Of a DNA stretch of 64,000 bases, positions 34,960 to 46,685 are shown piece after piece. Origin of the DNA: Odontocerum albicorne. Taxonomy: Eukaryota; Arthropoda; Insecta; Trichoptera; Odontoceridae. The notes below the pieces were generated by a model. It was given only the letters and a program-made list of their open reading frames with translations. It was not told the DNA's origin and did no database searches. Every line of letters begins with the position of its first letter. The first letter of the stretch is position 1. A program made the translations under genes and the position numbers. The stretch is taken from NCBI GenBank assembly GCA_949825065.1, contig OX463846.1:10745366-10809365 (forward strand), written 5' to 3'.

Positions 34960-35900
34960 GATTAGTAATGGATGCATTTGATACCAATACTGGTATCCGT
35001 CAAGGATGCGCCTTGGATCCAGCCCTATTTTATGCGCATATGAAAGACTTGATTGTCGTCGTTGACAAACAACTTACAGTAGTCAGGCAGAGTATTATTA
35101 AAGGGATTGAAGTGACATAAAGGCCTGGTTAAGGACTGCATAATCTTCGCTTATTGCGTGTCCAAACTACAGTTGCTCATACATACATCTCATAGTACAA
35201 TATACAAATAACTGAACTATTGTTAGTTATTCAGAGGAAGATATCCGAGAAATTATCAGAGTTTACGTAACATAAATATATATGTCACATGTTTGGCCTA
35301 GAAATAAATGTGAAAAAAACAAGTTCTAGCATGTTCTGCAAAAAACAAAGTATCATATCCATCCGACATTTTTGTGAGTGGTATTAGAAGAAATAACGTA
35401 CCTTACTTCACATATCTAGGCAGTATTTTGGAATCGAATTCCTCTCTTGATGATGAACTGAAAAGTCGCCTCAAAAGTTGCGTAAAAATAATTCTACAGA
35501 ATGGACGTCTCCCAGTTTACTTAGATATATATCTATCAATCCATTATCCTTCTCCACATGTTTCACTTCTCTATGGGTTAAAGGCTTAAGGTTCCTCTAG
35601 AAGGCGTCTTTGGGCTAGGAAATGTTTCATCAGGGCTTTCTTTGCCGCATCCTCCGGATCCTCTGTAGTGATCATGACACAAATGTCTCGGTCCTGCAAA
35701 GCTCTAAGTGTAAACCTATAAAGGATATAGGTTTAGAGGTAAAATTGAGCTGGAGCTGTGTGATATGCGTGACCAATCACAGACTCCCGAAGCGCATCCT
35801 ATGTGGAAAAGTAATGATCAAACGAAAGGTCAGTGAGGAGAGCAAGTGCTATAGGGACAGCCTTCAGGAGTCGCTTACTTTGTGTGGGGTGTCTTAATAT
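34960..35900 (+). pseudogene. RTE-like retrotransposon, decayed, includes reverse-transcriptase core remnant
   Basis: 34985 onward encodes DTNTGIRQGCALDPALFYAH, the reverse-transcriptase block 'GVRQGCxLxPxLF'. About 35285 gives FGLEINVKKTSS. 35374-35589 gives NNVPYFTYLGSILESNSSLD and DELKSRLKSCVK. 35622-35897 gives MFHQGFLCRILRILCSDHDT, then DIGLEVKLSWSCVICVTNHR and LPKRILCGKVM. These blocks are in the order expected for RTE-like elements. The YxDD region between them is destroyed. A different, older subfamily than the copies at 4410 and 16501. Confidence 0.75.
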
Positions 35901-36594
35901 TAGGAACAGGTAGTTTAAGATCGTAAAAGTGGAGAGATAATTTAGTGCCCATTTTAAGCTAATGGTGTCTCAAAGACTATGTATAAGAAGCAGTCATTCT
36001 GCTGGAAACATGCGTAAGTGACCACGCCACTCAGCGGGATCTATACGTATGTGACGTCTACGAAAAAGAATTACATACTCTGATCAGTATTTGGAGAAAA
36101 CTTTATTCAACGAAAAACGTGCAATTGTATTATTTGTGTCCTCTCAATAAAGTTGAACTTATCTCGATAAAGTTGAACTTATCTCAATAAAATTTAAAGT
36201 ATCAAGGTATCAGATAAGGTGTTGGATATAGTGTTGAGTAAAACCTATTGATTTCGCTTCCCAGGGTATTGTCCTATAGAGATTGACTGAGTCACTTTCT
36301 CAGATTCTTGGCAAGAACGCTGAACTATCCTGCAGCCAGAGATCGAAAACTTTGGCACCGAACCTAAATAATATTAGTAATCAAATATTGGAACCTATTT
36401 ATATCACATTATAAGAATTATATAACAGGTAACTTTTCAATAAGACCTATTGACAAGTTGCCTATTGCCGTTTTCAATAATATGCCTATATTGAATTTTA
36501 TTATATTTCCGTTTTAAACTATACTGCTCGATGAGTTTTTTTTTTCTGTCTAACAAATTATTTCAAAAAACATGGAGATTTTGAAGGCCTTTTG
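35901..36594. other. No gene; short 20-bp triplication
   Basis: ataaagttgaacttatctc occurs at about 36147 and 36167, with a degenerate third unit. Otherwise unrecognised. Confidence 0.5.
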
Positions 36595-36692
36595 GTAAAA
36601 AATTAGATTGGGTATATTTTTATACCATCAATAATCGAACCCGGAACTCCAGTTTTTAAGATTAACTTTCTGTCAACTGGGTCAACAAGGTT
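36595..36692 (-). repeat. Decayed SINE, antisense
   Basis: tcgaacccggaactccag (antisense B-box) and ctgtcaactgggtcaac (antisense A-box) at SINE-like spacing. Confidence 0.55.
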
Positions 36693-37100
36693 GTCAATAT
36701 ACTCGTATCTAGTTATGATATTTTTCTCATTTTAAATAAGTATTGAAGGCATGTTGAAGGCAGGCATAAAATTTAAAGCTGAGTCGTATAAATTGGTTCT
36801 ACTTAGTCCAATGAACAAAGTATCATTTTTATGTATCTACGACCGATTTCGACCATTTTCACAACATACAATAAAAATTCAAAATGCTTATGAAAATGGA
36901 AACACAATATGTAACAAGAAAGATCTGAATATCGAAACACTAACATGATTCATACAATTTACTGTCAAAAGGAACAACAAATATACAACAGGTCAGCGCT
37001 CAATAAAATATATTTTATAAGGTATATATGAAAACATTTATAGCTCCTTACATTTAATTTTAGTAAAAAAGGTTCCCATCCCCTAAGTCCGGTCCAGCTT

Positions 37101-37222
37101 AAAGTTATGGTGTCCGCAAGCTTTTATACACGAACATCAAAAAGTTATGGAGTCCGCAAGCTTTTATACACGAACATCAAAAAGTTATGGAGTCCGCAAG
37201 CTTTTATACACGAACATCAAAA
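37101..37222. repeat. 40-bp minisatellite, 3 copies
   Basis: aaagttatgg(a/t)gtccgcaag starts at 37101, 37141 and 37181; the unit ends cttttatacacgaacatc. Confidence 0.95.
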
Positions 37223-38059
37223 AGAAAAGTGCACTTCTTTGATTATTTTTAATTAATACAAAATATCGTTTTGCTATAGGAAAACAAACAATGGCAAATT
37301 AACATATTTTTGTAATGCTGGGCAAAAGATTGTTACATTCTGGGAAAAATATCGTCAGGTTAAATTCTCGCTCTGATAACAGAAATATTTTCCACTCGGT
37401 TTTAAATATTATAACAAATTTGGTTAAAATCATAAAATTAGCAAAAAAATATGGTGTGGAATATATTGCCAACCTGATTGTTTTCTTCAAATAAAACATG
37501 CTTACAATACTCAAAACAGAAAAAATATTTTCAACGCGCACTAACTATTCTTATACGTCTTTTATCGATTTTCTACAATAGATATAGCATAAGATTATAT
37601 CGAAGCGCATGACTAATAAATTAATTCGTTGCACTTTATAACATCTCTTTATAAGCAGTAGTGTGAGGGCTGGTCAATGAATAAGAGTTGACCATTTAGT
37701 AATGAATTAAAAGACATAAAGAGCAGAGGTCAATTTTGAAGAAAAACCTCCAGAAAGCTAACCTCTGGGTATTTGCTTTCTAACTAGTATTTTGACTGAA
37801 TTGAAGAAAATTAGGAAAATGTAATATGTACATTGTCATTAATGTCGTCGTCGTTGCTGGACCTCGTAGTTGAATCTCCTCGCCATTCCATAGTCAAGTC
37901 TGCTAGAAAGCGAAGTAGTGCCGTGGAGTTTTTCGTTTCCTTTTTTTTAATCAGTGAGTCGTTTCATGCCAGCAAACTCACGGATCACACCGATGTGCTG
38001 AATCCAATGGCACACCGAAGACAAACGATCGAAAGACACTGGCACATTTTTTTTCGCTT
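37223..38059. other. No gene recognised
   Basis: A 78-codon frame at 37833-38069 and an 80-codon minus-strand frame at 37299-37541 have no known motif. 37840-38060 is GC-richer and may be part of an unidentified repeat. Confidence 0.4.
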
Positions 38060-38230
38060 TTTTTTTTAAGAATAGATATGACCCAAGTCGTAGGTATCCT
38101 TATACCCCCGAATACTAGGCGGAAAAAGATACCTTTGTTATTTGAGGGGAGTAGCACAGTGCGGGGCTCGAACCGGCAATCTTCCGCGCGGAAGTTCAGT
38201 GCGTTACCGAGCGGCTATGCACATCTGAAG
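38060..38230 (-). repeat. Second tRNA-headed SINE-like family, antisense
   Basis: The minus strand starts with tagccgctcggtaacgc (A-box-like), an anticodon-arm-like cttccgcgcggaag, and B-box gccggttcgagcccc. A body follows with a hairpin-like tatctttttccgcc and ataaggatacctacg. The T-stem does not pair well, so I reject a functional tRNA. Unlike the main SINE family it lacks the LINE tail. Confidence 0.55.
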
Positions 38231-38340
38231 GTAGAAGTATCGTCCAGGAACCACTCAAAATGTGTATGATTATGAAAATTAAATTTATGAAGTATAATAT
38301 ATAAAAAGTTGATAAAAAACATTTACTTTGAAAATCAGAA

Positions 38341-38459
38341 TGTTCATTGTTAATTGTATATAAATTAGAATATTCATTGTAAATTGTATGAAAATTTGAA
38401 AATTCATTGTAAATTGTATAAAAATTGGAATATTCATTGTAAATTGTATGAAAATTCGT
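38341..38459. repeat. 30-bp minisatellite, 4 copies
   Basis: ttcattgt at 38343, 38373, 38403 and 38433 (30-bp period); unit tattcattgtaaattgtatg plus a variable end. Confidence 0.95.
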
Positions 38460-38539
38460 TATTTTATTAATTGTCTAACTGTAGCCTCCTAAAAATTCTA
38501 GTGTATCATCCGTGCCATCACGCCGTTTCCCTGTTGTTA

Positions 38540-38960
38540 TAGATAGAGAGGATAGAGTGCCAGATTTTTCTATATCGACTTCGCCTCTTCTACAATCATA
38601 CACCTTCTCATACAACTCCTGCATTTTTTTTTCTTTTTAAGTTTCCTTCTTTCAACGTATCATTCGGTTGATCTGACCATATTCTCCTTGGTGTTTTTTT
38701 TACCATAAATCTACTCATATTTGTTTTGATACTATTTCTTCGTTCATTCATCCTATACATCTCACAGTGCAATTTCTCGTCTTACTCATCAATTAGCCTT
38801 TAGTTTATATTCCTCCCTAATCCTTTATATCATATTCTTCATAAATTGTCACCTTATTCTTCTCATAGCACGCTTTTACTGCATTTATTCTCATTCTCAT
38901 TTCTACTGCATTTATTCTCATTTCCACTGCATTTATTCGTTTATTTTTAATATTTTTCCG
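38540..38960 (-). pseudogene. Possible RTE-like fragment, antisense
   Basis: Resembles 14700-15125 and 17830-18260 (tttccttctttcaacgtatc; cacagtgcaatttctcgtct). Ends in a ctgcatttattctcat triplication (38880-38940). Badly decayed. Confidence 0.4.
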
Positions 38961-39119
38961 CGTCTATGTAAATAGTGTATCGTTTATAAAAAATTAAGAC
39001 AGTTAAAACAGTATCTAGATTTTGTATATATTCTGTCTAGCAATTTTTTTATCAAATTAACAAAATCAATGATTTCAGTCATATAAAAGTTTTCAGTCAC
39101 GTATCTCAACTTTTATTAG

Positions 39120-39310
39120 CGTATACGTTTTGAAAGTCCCGGTAGTTGGAAGGAGTAAGCCCGGGTTTTATCCCGCCACGAAGGGTTGATCCGGCCAGAT
39201 TACCGCTCCGTCTTTGCCGTCCTATCGTCCCGTGCCACTTACGTTTGTCCGAAATGGTTCTCCGCTGAATTATTCGCCGTGAGATAATTTCTCGTTAAAA
39301 TATTGAATTA
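39120..39310. other. GC-rich patch of unknown nature
   Basis: tcccggtagttggaaggag, cccgggttttatcccgcc and following CpG-rich DNA stand out from AT-rich flanks. No gene, repeat partner or tRNA-like fold found. Confidence 0.4.
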
Positions 39311-39390
39311 TTCTGAGTGGGTGAGTTAAGTCGCAAAACCTGAAATAAGTGGTTATGTCTAATCGTTCTCTTTTCAAAATGTTATAAAAC

Positions 39391-39700
39391 ACTTGCATAA
39401 TTAAATTGTCTTATTAAAAGGTATTGTAAAAATATTATAAAACACTTGCATAATTAAATTGTCTTATTAATAGGTATTGTACAAATATTATAAAACACTT
39501 GCATAATAAAATTGTCTTATTAATAGGTATTGTAAAAATATTAAAAAACACTTGCATAATTAAATTTTCTTATTAAAAGCTATTGTAAAAATATTAAAAA
39601 ACACTTGCATAATTAAATTGTCTTATTAATAGGTATTTTAAAAATATTATAAAACACTTGCATAATTAAATTGTCTTATTAATAGGTATTGTAAAAACCT
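39391..39700. repeat. 53-bp minisatellite, 6 copies
   Basis: acttgcataa recurs at 39391, 39444, 39497, 39550, 39603 and 39656, exactly 53 bp apart. The unit continues ttaaattgtcttattaatag. Confidence 0.95.
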
Positions 39701-40204
39701 CACGGGCTTAATTTATTTATTGAAATATGTGGAAAAAAACATGTATTAAAAAATAAATAAACAACTATTGAAATAAGAGTTATTTTAAATAATCTACAAT
39801 GCATATTTTTTTCACCATATTTTATTTTTATGTATCAGTTATTCATGTTTTAGGAAAAATATAATTTTTGCTTGTCGTATAACATTTTACTCCAGGATTT
39901 TTGGGTATTTTTTTATTTTTTGATACAATTTTCTTACAATATGTACTATAGATATTATAACATGTATATATTATAATATGTAGATATTATTTTTTAAATT
40001 GTAAAAAATATGTACTATCCCCAATTTTTTAGTCACAAAGTTTTTCAGTAGAGCTTATTAATAATATTTTGTTTTCAAAAAAGTTTATATAATATTTACA
40101 TAAAAAAAATTGCTGACACAAAACGTCAACCTAAATTCAGACATTGAAAATTTTCGTTTTTTTTTTTCATTAATCCGTAGTTAAAAAAGCTACCACAACC
40201 TTGC
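39701..40204. other. No gene recognised
   Basis: Very AT-rich, nothing identified. Confidence 0.4.
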
Positions 40205-40303
40205 AGATGGACTCTTAACCAGATTGGATACCATTTTATTGGAACCATTGGAAATCGAACCCAAAACCTTCGGATTTGCCGACAAGCATTTTCCAACTCG
40301 TAT
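40205..40303 (-). repeat. Decayed SINE, antisense
   Basis: ccagattggataccatttta, aaatcgaacccaaaacctt (antisense B-box) and gacaagcattttccaactcg (antisense A-box) in SINE order. Confidence 0.6.
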
Positions 40304-42393
40304 TATAATTATTAATATATTGTCTGATGTTAGTTTTCAGTGATATAAAATAATATTTAAGTAATGATACAATAAAAGTTCAAAAAGTAATCAAATATTG
40401 AAAAACGATAAATTATCTAATAATTCAAAGTAAACAACCTTTTTAATATATTTTTTCAAAAAAAATCCGCTGTGGGTGAACTGTCCTACCCATCGTGTAA
40501 GACAAAAATTTGACGTTATTATGAAAAAAGGCCCATCTCACATTTTACAACTTCTCAGATAATTGAGGAAATATCGCGCCCCTTGTATAGTAAGAACTTG
40601 TACGGATTAAAAAATCTTGAAAATGTAATTTAACCATGAAATAACCATTTAACATACTTCATATTTTTGCAGATACATACAGAATTGATGTATAATTCTT
40701 GGATTTTTTAAATATATCAAAAATATATTTGAAATATCCAACATGTTTACAAATAAATAACTTTCCTATTCCACTAATTACACAAATCACCAGTCTGACC
40801 TAAGCATTACTCTCGTAACAAACTTGGATCATTCAAATATTATATAAACACGTGTAGCGGGATTAATGTAGGTTAGTGGAATAAGTCATTTAATGTAAAA
40901 TATTCTTACATGAAGTTTCACAAAGTTAAAACTGAAACCTTAATTAGTGAATTTAATATTCCCTATATACAAACATATGTGTATGCAAGCATAAAAATAA
41001 TTTAAACTATTAAATGTAATAGTTTAAAACCTCGAAAGAATGTCTTAATAAAATTCACGTTACAAGAGAATCAAAGCTGACCGCTCGTAATTGATTCTCG
41101 GTCGAACCTTTTGATAAATAGAAAATATATGTTTTGTGGATTGAGTCCTTTTAACACATATATGTCCGTTAGAAGATTTTAAACTACTATTACCGGCCGC
41201 ATCTGAGAAGACAGGGAATGATTCATAACCCAATATTAACCGGAGATCAATAAACGGTTACTAGCCCGCTGCACATTGGTTCAAAATTTAATACTAAATT
41301 CTAATTGCTTTAATCATAAGACTTTAATGTAGTTTGTAAGCAGATTAGAAGGAATATTGTAGTTCTTTATAAGTAAATGCAGTGTAGGGGTGAGCAATGA
41401 AAGTTAAGAACAAGTAAGAAATCTCGCTAATTGGATAGTTCTTTTTACATAATAAAGAGCTACAAAATATATTGAACGAAGTAAAATGAAAAGAAACAAT
41501 GTCAATGGGAAAGTAAAACATATTAACTTGAAACAAGCAGTGTTAAAAAACATTAAAAAAAGATCTCAGGTGTATTTTAGTGTCAACTATGATGGAGAGT
41601 GAAATATAAGGGTGAAAAAGACCAAAAGAAATCTAAATTTAATTGAATGCGATAACTTTGTGTGACAAAATTCAGAAGGAAATTGTTCAGAAAAAATATG
41701 AATCAATGATTAATTTAATTAATAAGCAGAACGAGAAGAGTTTTTTTGAGATCAAAATATCATTTGATTCAATTGTTCTTACTGTAAACTAAATGCCTTT
41801 CGGGCTATATCAAAAGTCCATTCTAAAATGTCGGTATATATTTTCATTGTTCTTTGAAATGTATTATTAGATCAATGTTTGTCGCCCCTCAGACTCTACA
41901 TACGAGTATAATGAATAATTATCGGTCATACGCCCATTATAGTCCAGTTTTATGGTCGCCCTGAACCCTACGCTAAATCTTACAAAATAACAATGCCTGC
42001 TAAATAATATATAATGTCCGCTTATAAAATAACTATGTCATCTCGAAGATTAACTACATTAATCTTCTACTGTATGACCTTGATTATCCATATTATATAT
42101 CTGACCTTAAATTTCATAGAGGCTTGTATTACTTTATTTATGATAGGGCTGTCAAACCGCAACTGGTGTTGAGTATTAAGTTGGGAACAAAGATCGTTAA
42201 AAAATCAGAATCAAATTTTAATTATTAAAGAATATTTTATTATAAAGTATATGTTACTGCAAGGGCATCTTAAAACCACATCCTTATTGATTTACGAGTA
42301 TGTATTTTTTCAGATACAGTTGTTCGATCCCATCGATGGGGACAAAATAAGTCTCCATCCAGCGCGATCTACACTAAAATATCGAAATCTTCT
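40304..42393. other. No gene recognised
   Basis: Two kilobases of AT-rich DNA; TACGAGTA at 41901 and 42293 only. Confidence 0.4.
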
Positions 42394-42627
42394 TTATTTT
42401 TTCATGAGCGTGACGTCACGTTGAGATGAAGGAGGAACTGTTCCAAACAACTTCTGAAAAACAACACGGTCTATAGTTTCATCATACAGACCACACTCGT
42501 AGCCGGAATTCTCCACAATATATATTCTGTAATGTTGACTAGTCACCACGCAGTGGCCCGTCCATAAACGACACATGACTACCACTTCCATCTTGTTCAT
42601 TCTTATTATATTAAACCATGGTTTCAT
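42394..42627 (-). pseudogene. R1/I-group-like LINE C-terminal fragment
   Basis: The minus-strand frame (77 codons) reads VMCRLWTGHCVVTSQHYRIY, then NSGYECGLYDETIDRVVFQK. It resembles the 'R.RTGHxxLxxHLYRIxxxxxPxCxCGxxETxxHxxFEC' block that follows the RNase H region in R1/I-group elements. One expected cysteine is replaced by Y. Short remnant with no flanking domains. Confidence 0.55.
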
Positions 42628-43735
42628 AGAGATAGATTTTAGGATTGATTTATATCTAGAACGCTTATTTACACCAATTATATTCCAATCTGGTGCCCAT
42701 CGGTGTCAAGTATCATGTTTAATTTTATTTCAAGATCTGTTACTCACTGGCTCTGAAAAATTAAATAGGAGACAACCGGTTAAACGTGCTTTCTTTGCCA
42801 AGGAATCAACACAATCATAACCAGTGATATTAGAAATAGGTAACACCTACACACTAACTTTTAATTGGAGATCAATTCTTACAACTAAATATTTTTTTAA
42901 TATTGCAGTTTGTTTTGAAGTTATTATTATATTTCGTTGGTTTTTTAAGCTCTGTAGCTTTTGTTTGAGCAGAGATATGTTTTGAGTCAATATTTATAAA
43001 AATAAATATTGACTAAGGACATTATTCAATTAGCATCACTGATGATGCATTCTCTTGTACGGTGAGGAATCTAAGCAGCATCTTTTGAAAGGATTTGGAT
43101 TATTAATTAGACGAGAAGATCAAAACTGAAACAATATATTTTTTTCCAGATTTCAATTATGAATAAAACAATTGGGATATTTTTACTCAGAATTTTAAAA
43201 TGATTACTGGACCAATGTTAGATTTAATAATTTTTTTTAGCTTTTCATTGTTCAAAGTTTTTCGTTTTTAGCTTTTCATTACTATCTGTTCCCAAAACAT
43301 AAATATAATGCACTACATCTAAAGTCGAATAAGATGCTTTCATATAGCGGAAGATCTTCAAAGGTGTATTTGTACTTCGGCTTCTCTTGGCAAGTATTCT
43401 GCGGTTGTCTTACCAAATATGTTTTTTTAATATATGCAGATGTGGACAACTACCTAATTTTATTACGTAATAATTTATTCTGTTAATAATAGTCGGTTCA
43501 AATCCTGGAATAAAGCGCCCTTGAAGAGAATCCGTTCTCTGCATTATGATATATAAAATGTTATTTTATTTTAGTTATAAAACATTATTTTTTAAATATA
43601 AGAAATGATTAAGAGAAAGGAGGAATAGAGAAAAAAATAAATTGTGAAATAGGAAAATACACACTGTATAATTGAAGAGAGAGGATTTTTCATAAAATAA
43701 AGAAAAAATATTATTTTGTTTTTTGCGTATTCTTA
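42628..43735. other. No gene recognised
   Basis: AT-rich, nothing identified. Confidence 0.4.
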
Positions 43736-44695
43736 TACTAGGTAAGTCCAGAAAGTAAGTGTACTGAGTTTTTGTAGGTTACAATTTTTTTTATTTAAAC
43801 AAAAAAATTACGTGGTTACCGTAGTACATATGTAAGCTATTTTTCGACATAGTCGCCATTCCTCTCAATGCAGGTGGTGAAGCGCCGTATCAACTTTTTG
43901 ATGCCTTCCTCGAAGTAGTTTCCCGCCAACCCCTCCGTCCACTTCTCCACCTCCTCCTTTACCTCCTCGTCGGCTGAAAACCTTTTTCCACCCATGTGCA
44001 GCTTCAGGGAGGTAAAGAGATAGTAATCTGAAGGTGTTAGGTCAGGGGAATGCGCGGGATGGTTCAGGACATCCCATTTAAACGAGGCGAGCAGTTCATT
44101 CGTGGCGTTGGCCGTGTGTGGTCTGGCATTGTCGTGCAGCAGGCAAACTCCCTTTGTCAGCATGCCTCTCCTCTTGTTCTGAATCGCCCGCCGCAATTTT
44201 TTTAGGGTTTCACAGTATCTTGCAGAGTTGACGGTCTCCCCTTGAGGCATATATTCAATTAAAATTATGCCTTGACAGTCCCAAAACAATTTCGTCAATT
44301 TCGTTAGTCACAATTGAAGGTCTTCCGCTCCTCTGATCATCATGCACAGACGTACGACCGTTTTTAAACTCGCGACACCACTTGTACACACTCGTACGGT
44401 TCATAGCTTTATCACCATATGCAGTTTTCACCTCATTATAAACCTCAACCGGAAGTTTTCCCTTCCAAACGAGATAACGGATGACGCCCCGTATTTCGCA
44501 CTTGGCGGGAGATTGGATTTACGTTTTTCACGAAACGTGTTGTCGCGTCGACACTTCTCAACATACTGACCTCAAACCGGTCTCGTTGCGGAGGGGAAGG
44601 GTCAGGTTACACGGAAGTGTAGCCAACATGTCGAAAAATAAAATCCATCCGGTCGTGAGAGCCTCAGTACTCTTACTTTCTGGATACGCCTCGTA
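43736..44695 (-). mobile_element. Mariner element with both ends, internally deleted
   Basis: Inverted ends, read inward: TA-CTAGGTAAGTCCAGAAAG from 43736 and TA-CGAGGCGTATCCAGAAAG from 44695, then gtaag(t/a)gtactgag in both. TA dinucleotides border each. The 960-bp length compares with about 1.3 kb for complete mariners. The right end starts CGAG. Confidence 0.9.
43837..44490 (-). pseudogene. Mariner transposase, internally deleted
   Basis: The N-terminal part (44485 down to about 44300) reads VIRYLVWKGKLPVEVYNEVK, then SVYKWCREFKNGRTSVHDDQ and RSGRPSIVTNEIDEIV, the paired helix-turn-helix region and linker. It jumps directly to WDCQGIILIEYM and then HDNARPH and SPDLTPSDYYLF. The last two catalytic Asp residues are 34 residues apart (D34D, a mariner signature). 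The stretch with the first catalytic Asp is deleted, and the two parts are in different frames near 44298. Cannot be active, but its ends could be mobilised by another mariner. Confidence 0.9.
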
Positions 44696-45109
44696 TTTAA
44701 ATTCGCTTTAATAACACTAGTTTTTAAATTATTCATCTGAACTACTTAATTTAAATAGTACTTAAGTCTTAAGAATACTTCAGTGGTTTTTAATACTATT
44801 TCCCAACACCCTCAGTTGCTGAAATATTCAGTAGGGTCCATTCAAAATAAATTTTGCGGGAAATTGAAATGAAAAATTCCATTCGTAAAAGTATCTAAGA
44901 GCCGTTTCCTTATTTAAATAGCTTAATGGAATTCCCTTTTTGTATTTAGTGAGCCTTGAATAATTCCTCAAAGGCATTTTACTAAATCGAAACCGAATTC
45001 TCGTTTATATTTTCCGTATTTGAAAATACTTTGCATGTAAGACGATTTCCATAATCTTTACATTAGACTCGTATTCATAATGTCAATTTAGACAGGTAGC
45101 TGACGGACT
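44696..45109. other. No gene recognised
   Basis: AT-rich spacer, nothing identified. Confidence 0.4.
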
Positions 45110-45240
45110 TCCTGGACTAGTTGATAAGATATATATCTTCTTGCTCGGGGGTTGCAGACTCAACTTGCATTGGCATCCCGATTTTTTTAAATGAATTGGA
45201 CCTGATTTTCACTCATGACCTTCTTTACGTCTTTAGCAGA
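45110..45240 (+). repeat. Decayed SINE, sense
   Basis: tggactagttgataagatat (A-box-like), gctcgggggttgcagactca, poly-T, then gacctgattttcactcatga; the tail is lost. Confidence 0.55.
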
Positions 45241-45264
45241 ATGCTTCTTGTCTGAAGAGATGAT

Positions 45265-45670
45265 GATAGTAGTTGTTGGTAAATAAATAAAATACGTCAA
45301 TTAGCAATGCGGAAAGAGAGAGTGAATGAATGTTTTATTTATACATTTCAGAATGGGCGCGGAAGTGCGCCCGCGATATATTTTTATCTCACTTCTGTGC
45401 GTGCCGAAATGGTCGATTGCAGTATTGCAGACAACGCAAATAGTATTGTGGGTAAACAATTTGTTTGCGGGATCGGCGAGACAGCGTGATGCGTTCTCTT
45501 TCTACTGTGGAATGCATCGTAAATAGTATTGTGGGTAAACAATTTGTTTACGGGACCGGCGCGATGTCCGGCCGCGTCATTGTTTTGGTATGTGACCTTT
45601 GGACATATCCAAAGGTCGTTTCGTCGATCTTTGACCGTATGTGTTGACAATATTCAGCGACGACCGTGGT
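45265..45670 (+). repeat. Structured repeat family, copy 2
   Basis: Related to 24105-24475. It contains an internal duplication with period 83: aaatagtattgtgggtaaac at 45438 and 45521. It also has a perfect hairpin GACCTTTGGA-cata-TCCAAAGGTC at 45594-45617, followed by gtttcgtcgatctttgacc. No protein family recognised in any of the five short open frames here. Confidence 0.65.
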
Positions 45671-46244
45671 TCCCACACGTCTTTATGGTTAGTTGGAAAA
45701 TTTTACCAAGTGACAATAAACTCGCCAGTTTGTATTATATACAACAAAAGCGTAATACAGTACAAAGATTCTTAAATTACAGGTTCCCCTAATTCGTAAG
45801 ATAAACGAATATACCAAAAAGTAAAAACCAAGTTAGGGTGGCGCGACAAAGACTGCAATTTTAAATTTCAATTAAGTGACGCAATCGCGTACCACTGCAT
45901 TATTAATTTGTAGGTTATGTAGATGACGTATGTCCATTATAAATATTATACGTTTGATAGCTGAAAAATGGCGGCAAATTTAAAACTGCAATTCATGTTG
46001 TGCCACCCCCTATGATACCTTCGGTCAATGGAAATGGATATCGTGACATGATTCAAACTTTTTTTGGCATGAATTGAATTATTTGGACTTGGAAAACATG
46101 TGGTTCCAGCAAGATGGGACGGGGCTACTTATCGTACTGCTGATGAAACAATGGCTTTGTTTCAGGAAAAGTTCTCGTCGTGGAAATGTGAATTGGCCGC
46201 CACGATCGTGTGATTTAACCCCTTTAGATTTTTTTCTGTAGAAT

Positions 46245-46252
46245 TACTCGTA
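46245..46252. other. Transposon excision scar TA-CTCG-TA (diagnostic)
   Basis: FFL-stop-N-YSY-V here versus FLW-V-Y-V in the relative at 53735-53755. The two added residues are exactly the 6-bp insertion at TA. Confidence 0.8.
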
Positions 46253-46337
46253 TGTTATGATAAATCTCAAGTATACGCCAAGAATTCAAAAACCATCGAT
46301 GACCTTAAATCCTACATCACTCGTTTCATTGCAGATA

Positions 46338-46345
46338 TACGAGTA
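46338..46345. other. Transposon excision scar TA-CGAG-TA (diagnostic)
   Basis: RFIADIRVRIHLC here versus RVIGESEPQLC in the relative at 58979-59014. Without six bases the two align residue for residue. Confidence 0.8.
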
Positions 46346-46523
46346 CGTATCCATTTATGTGAATCCGTTATTGAAAATTTTGTTCAGAGTCGTCATCTGT
46401 AACAGGAGCTGAGGTGATCATTTGGCTGATATTATTTTTCAAACATTAACTTTTTAAATAAACTTGTTTTTTTTTCATTGAAATAAAATTTGAGTTCTAA
46501 TTTTTTATTTAACCTGGCGTATT

Positions 46524-46685
46524 ACCATGTGGCAATCTCTTTCAGCCAATCAGAAAGATGTTATAATGGGCCCTAAATGAAAAACAGACAGCAATCCCAT
46601 TTAAAAAAAATCTGGATTCCAGCGGGGATCAAACTCGCAACCTCCGGATCGGCACACAAGCGTCTTACCAACAGGCCACGGAGGT
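46524..46685 (-). repeat. tRNA-headed SINE, antisense, well preserved
   Basis: Reading the minus strand: ggcctgttggtaagacgc (A-box), gaggttgcgagtttgatccc (B-box), body with ctggaatccagatttttt, gggcccattataacatc, and tail tctgattggctgaaagagat ending at the window's accatgtggc. Confidence 0.9.

Larger units (their letters stand above)
46020..46440 (+). pseudogene. Mariner-like transposase, decayed
   Basis: Starts near NGNGYRDMIQTFFWHELNYL, followed by DLENMWFQQDGTG, NVNWPPRSCDLTPLDFFL and, after a frameshift, SQVYAKNSKTIDDLK, ITRFIAD, HLCESVIENFVQ. This is the second half of the same transposase family as the element at 53491-59229. The N-terminal half is missing. A stop replaces the Trp of 'FFLW'. 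Two TACxxxTA octamers (46245, 46338) each add two codons relative to the relative at 53.7/59.0 kb. Confidence 0.8.

Noticed and set aside
38160..38225. A functional tRNA gene (also 11951, 33283 and 62960)
   Set aside because: A- and B-box-like parts are present, but T-stem or acceptor pairing fails and SINE-type bodies follow; these are SINE heads.
42575..42820. Short frames such as 42575-42820, 50213-50422 and 37833-38069 as host exons
   Set aside because: No conserved motif, no splice-site pattern I could support, and lengths expected by chance in 64 kb.
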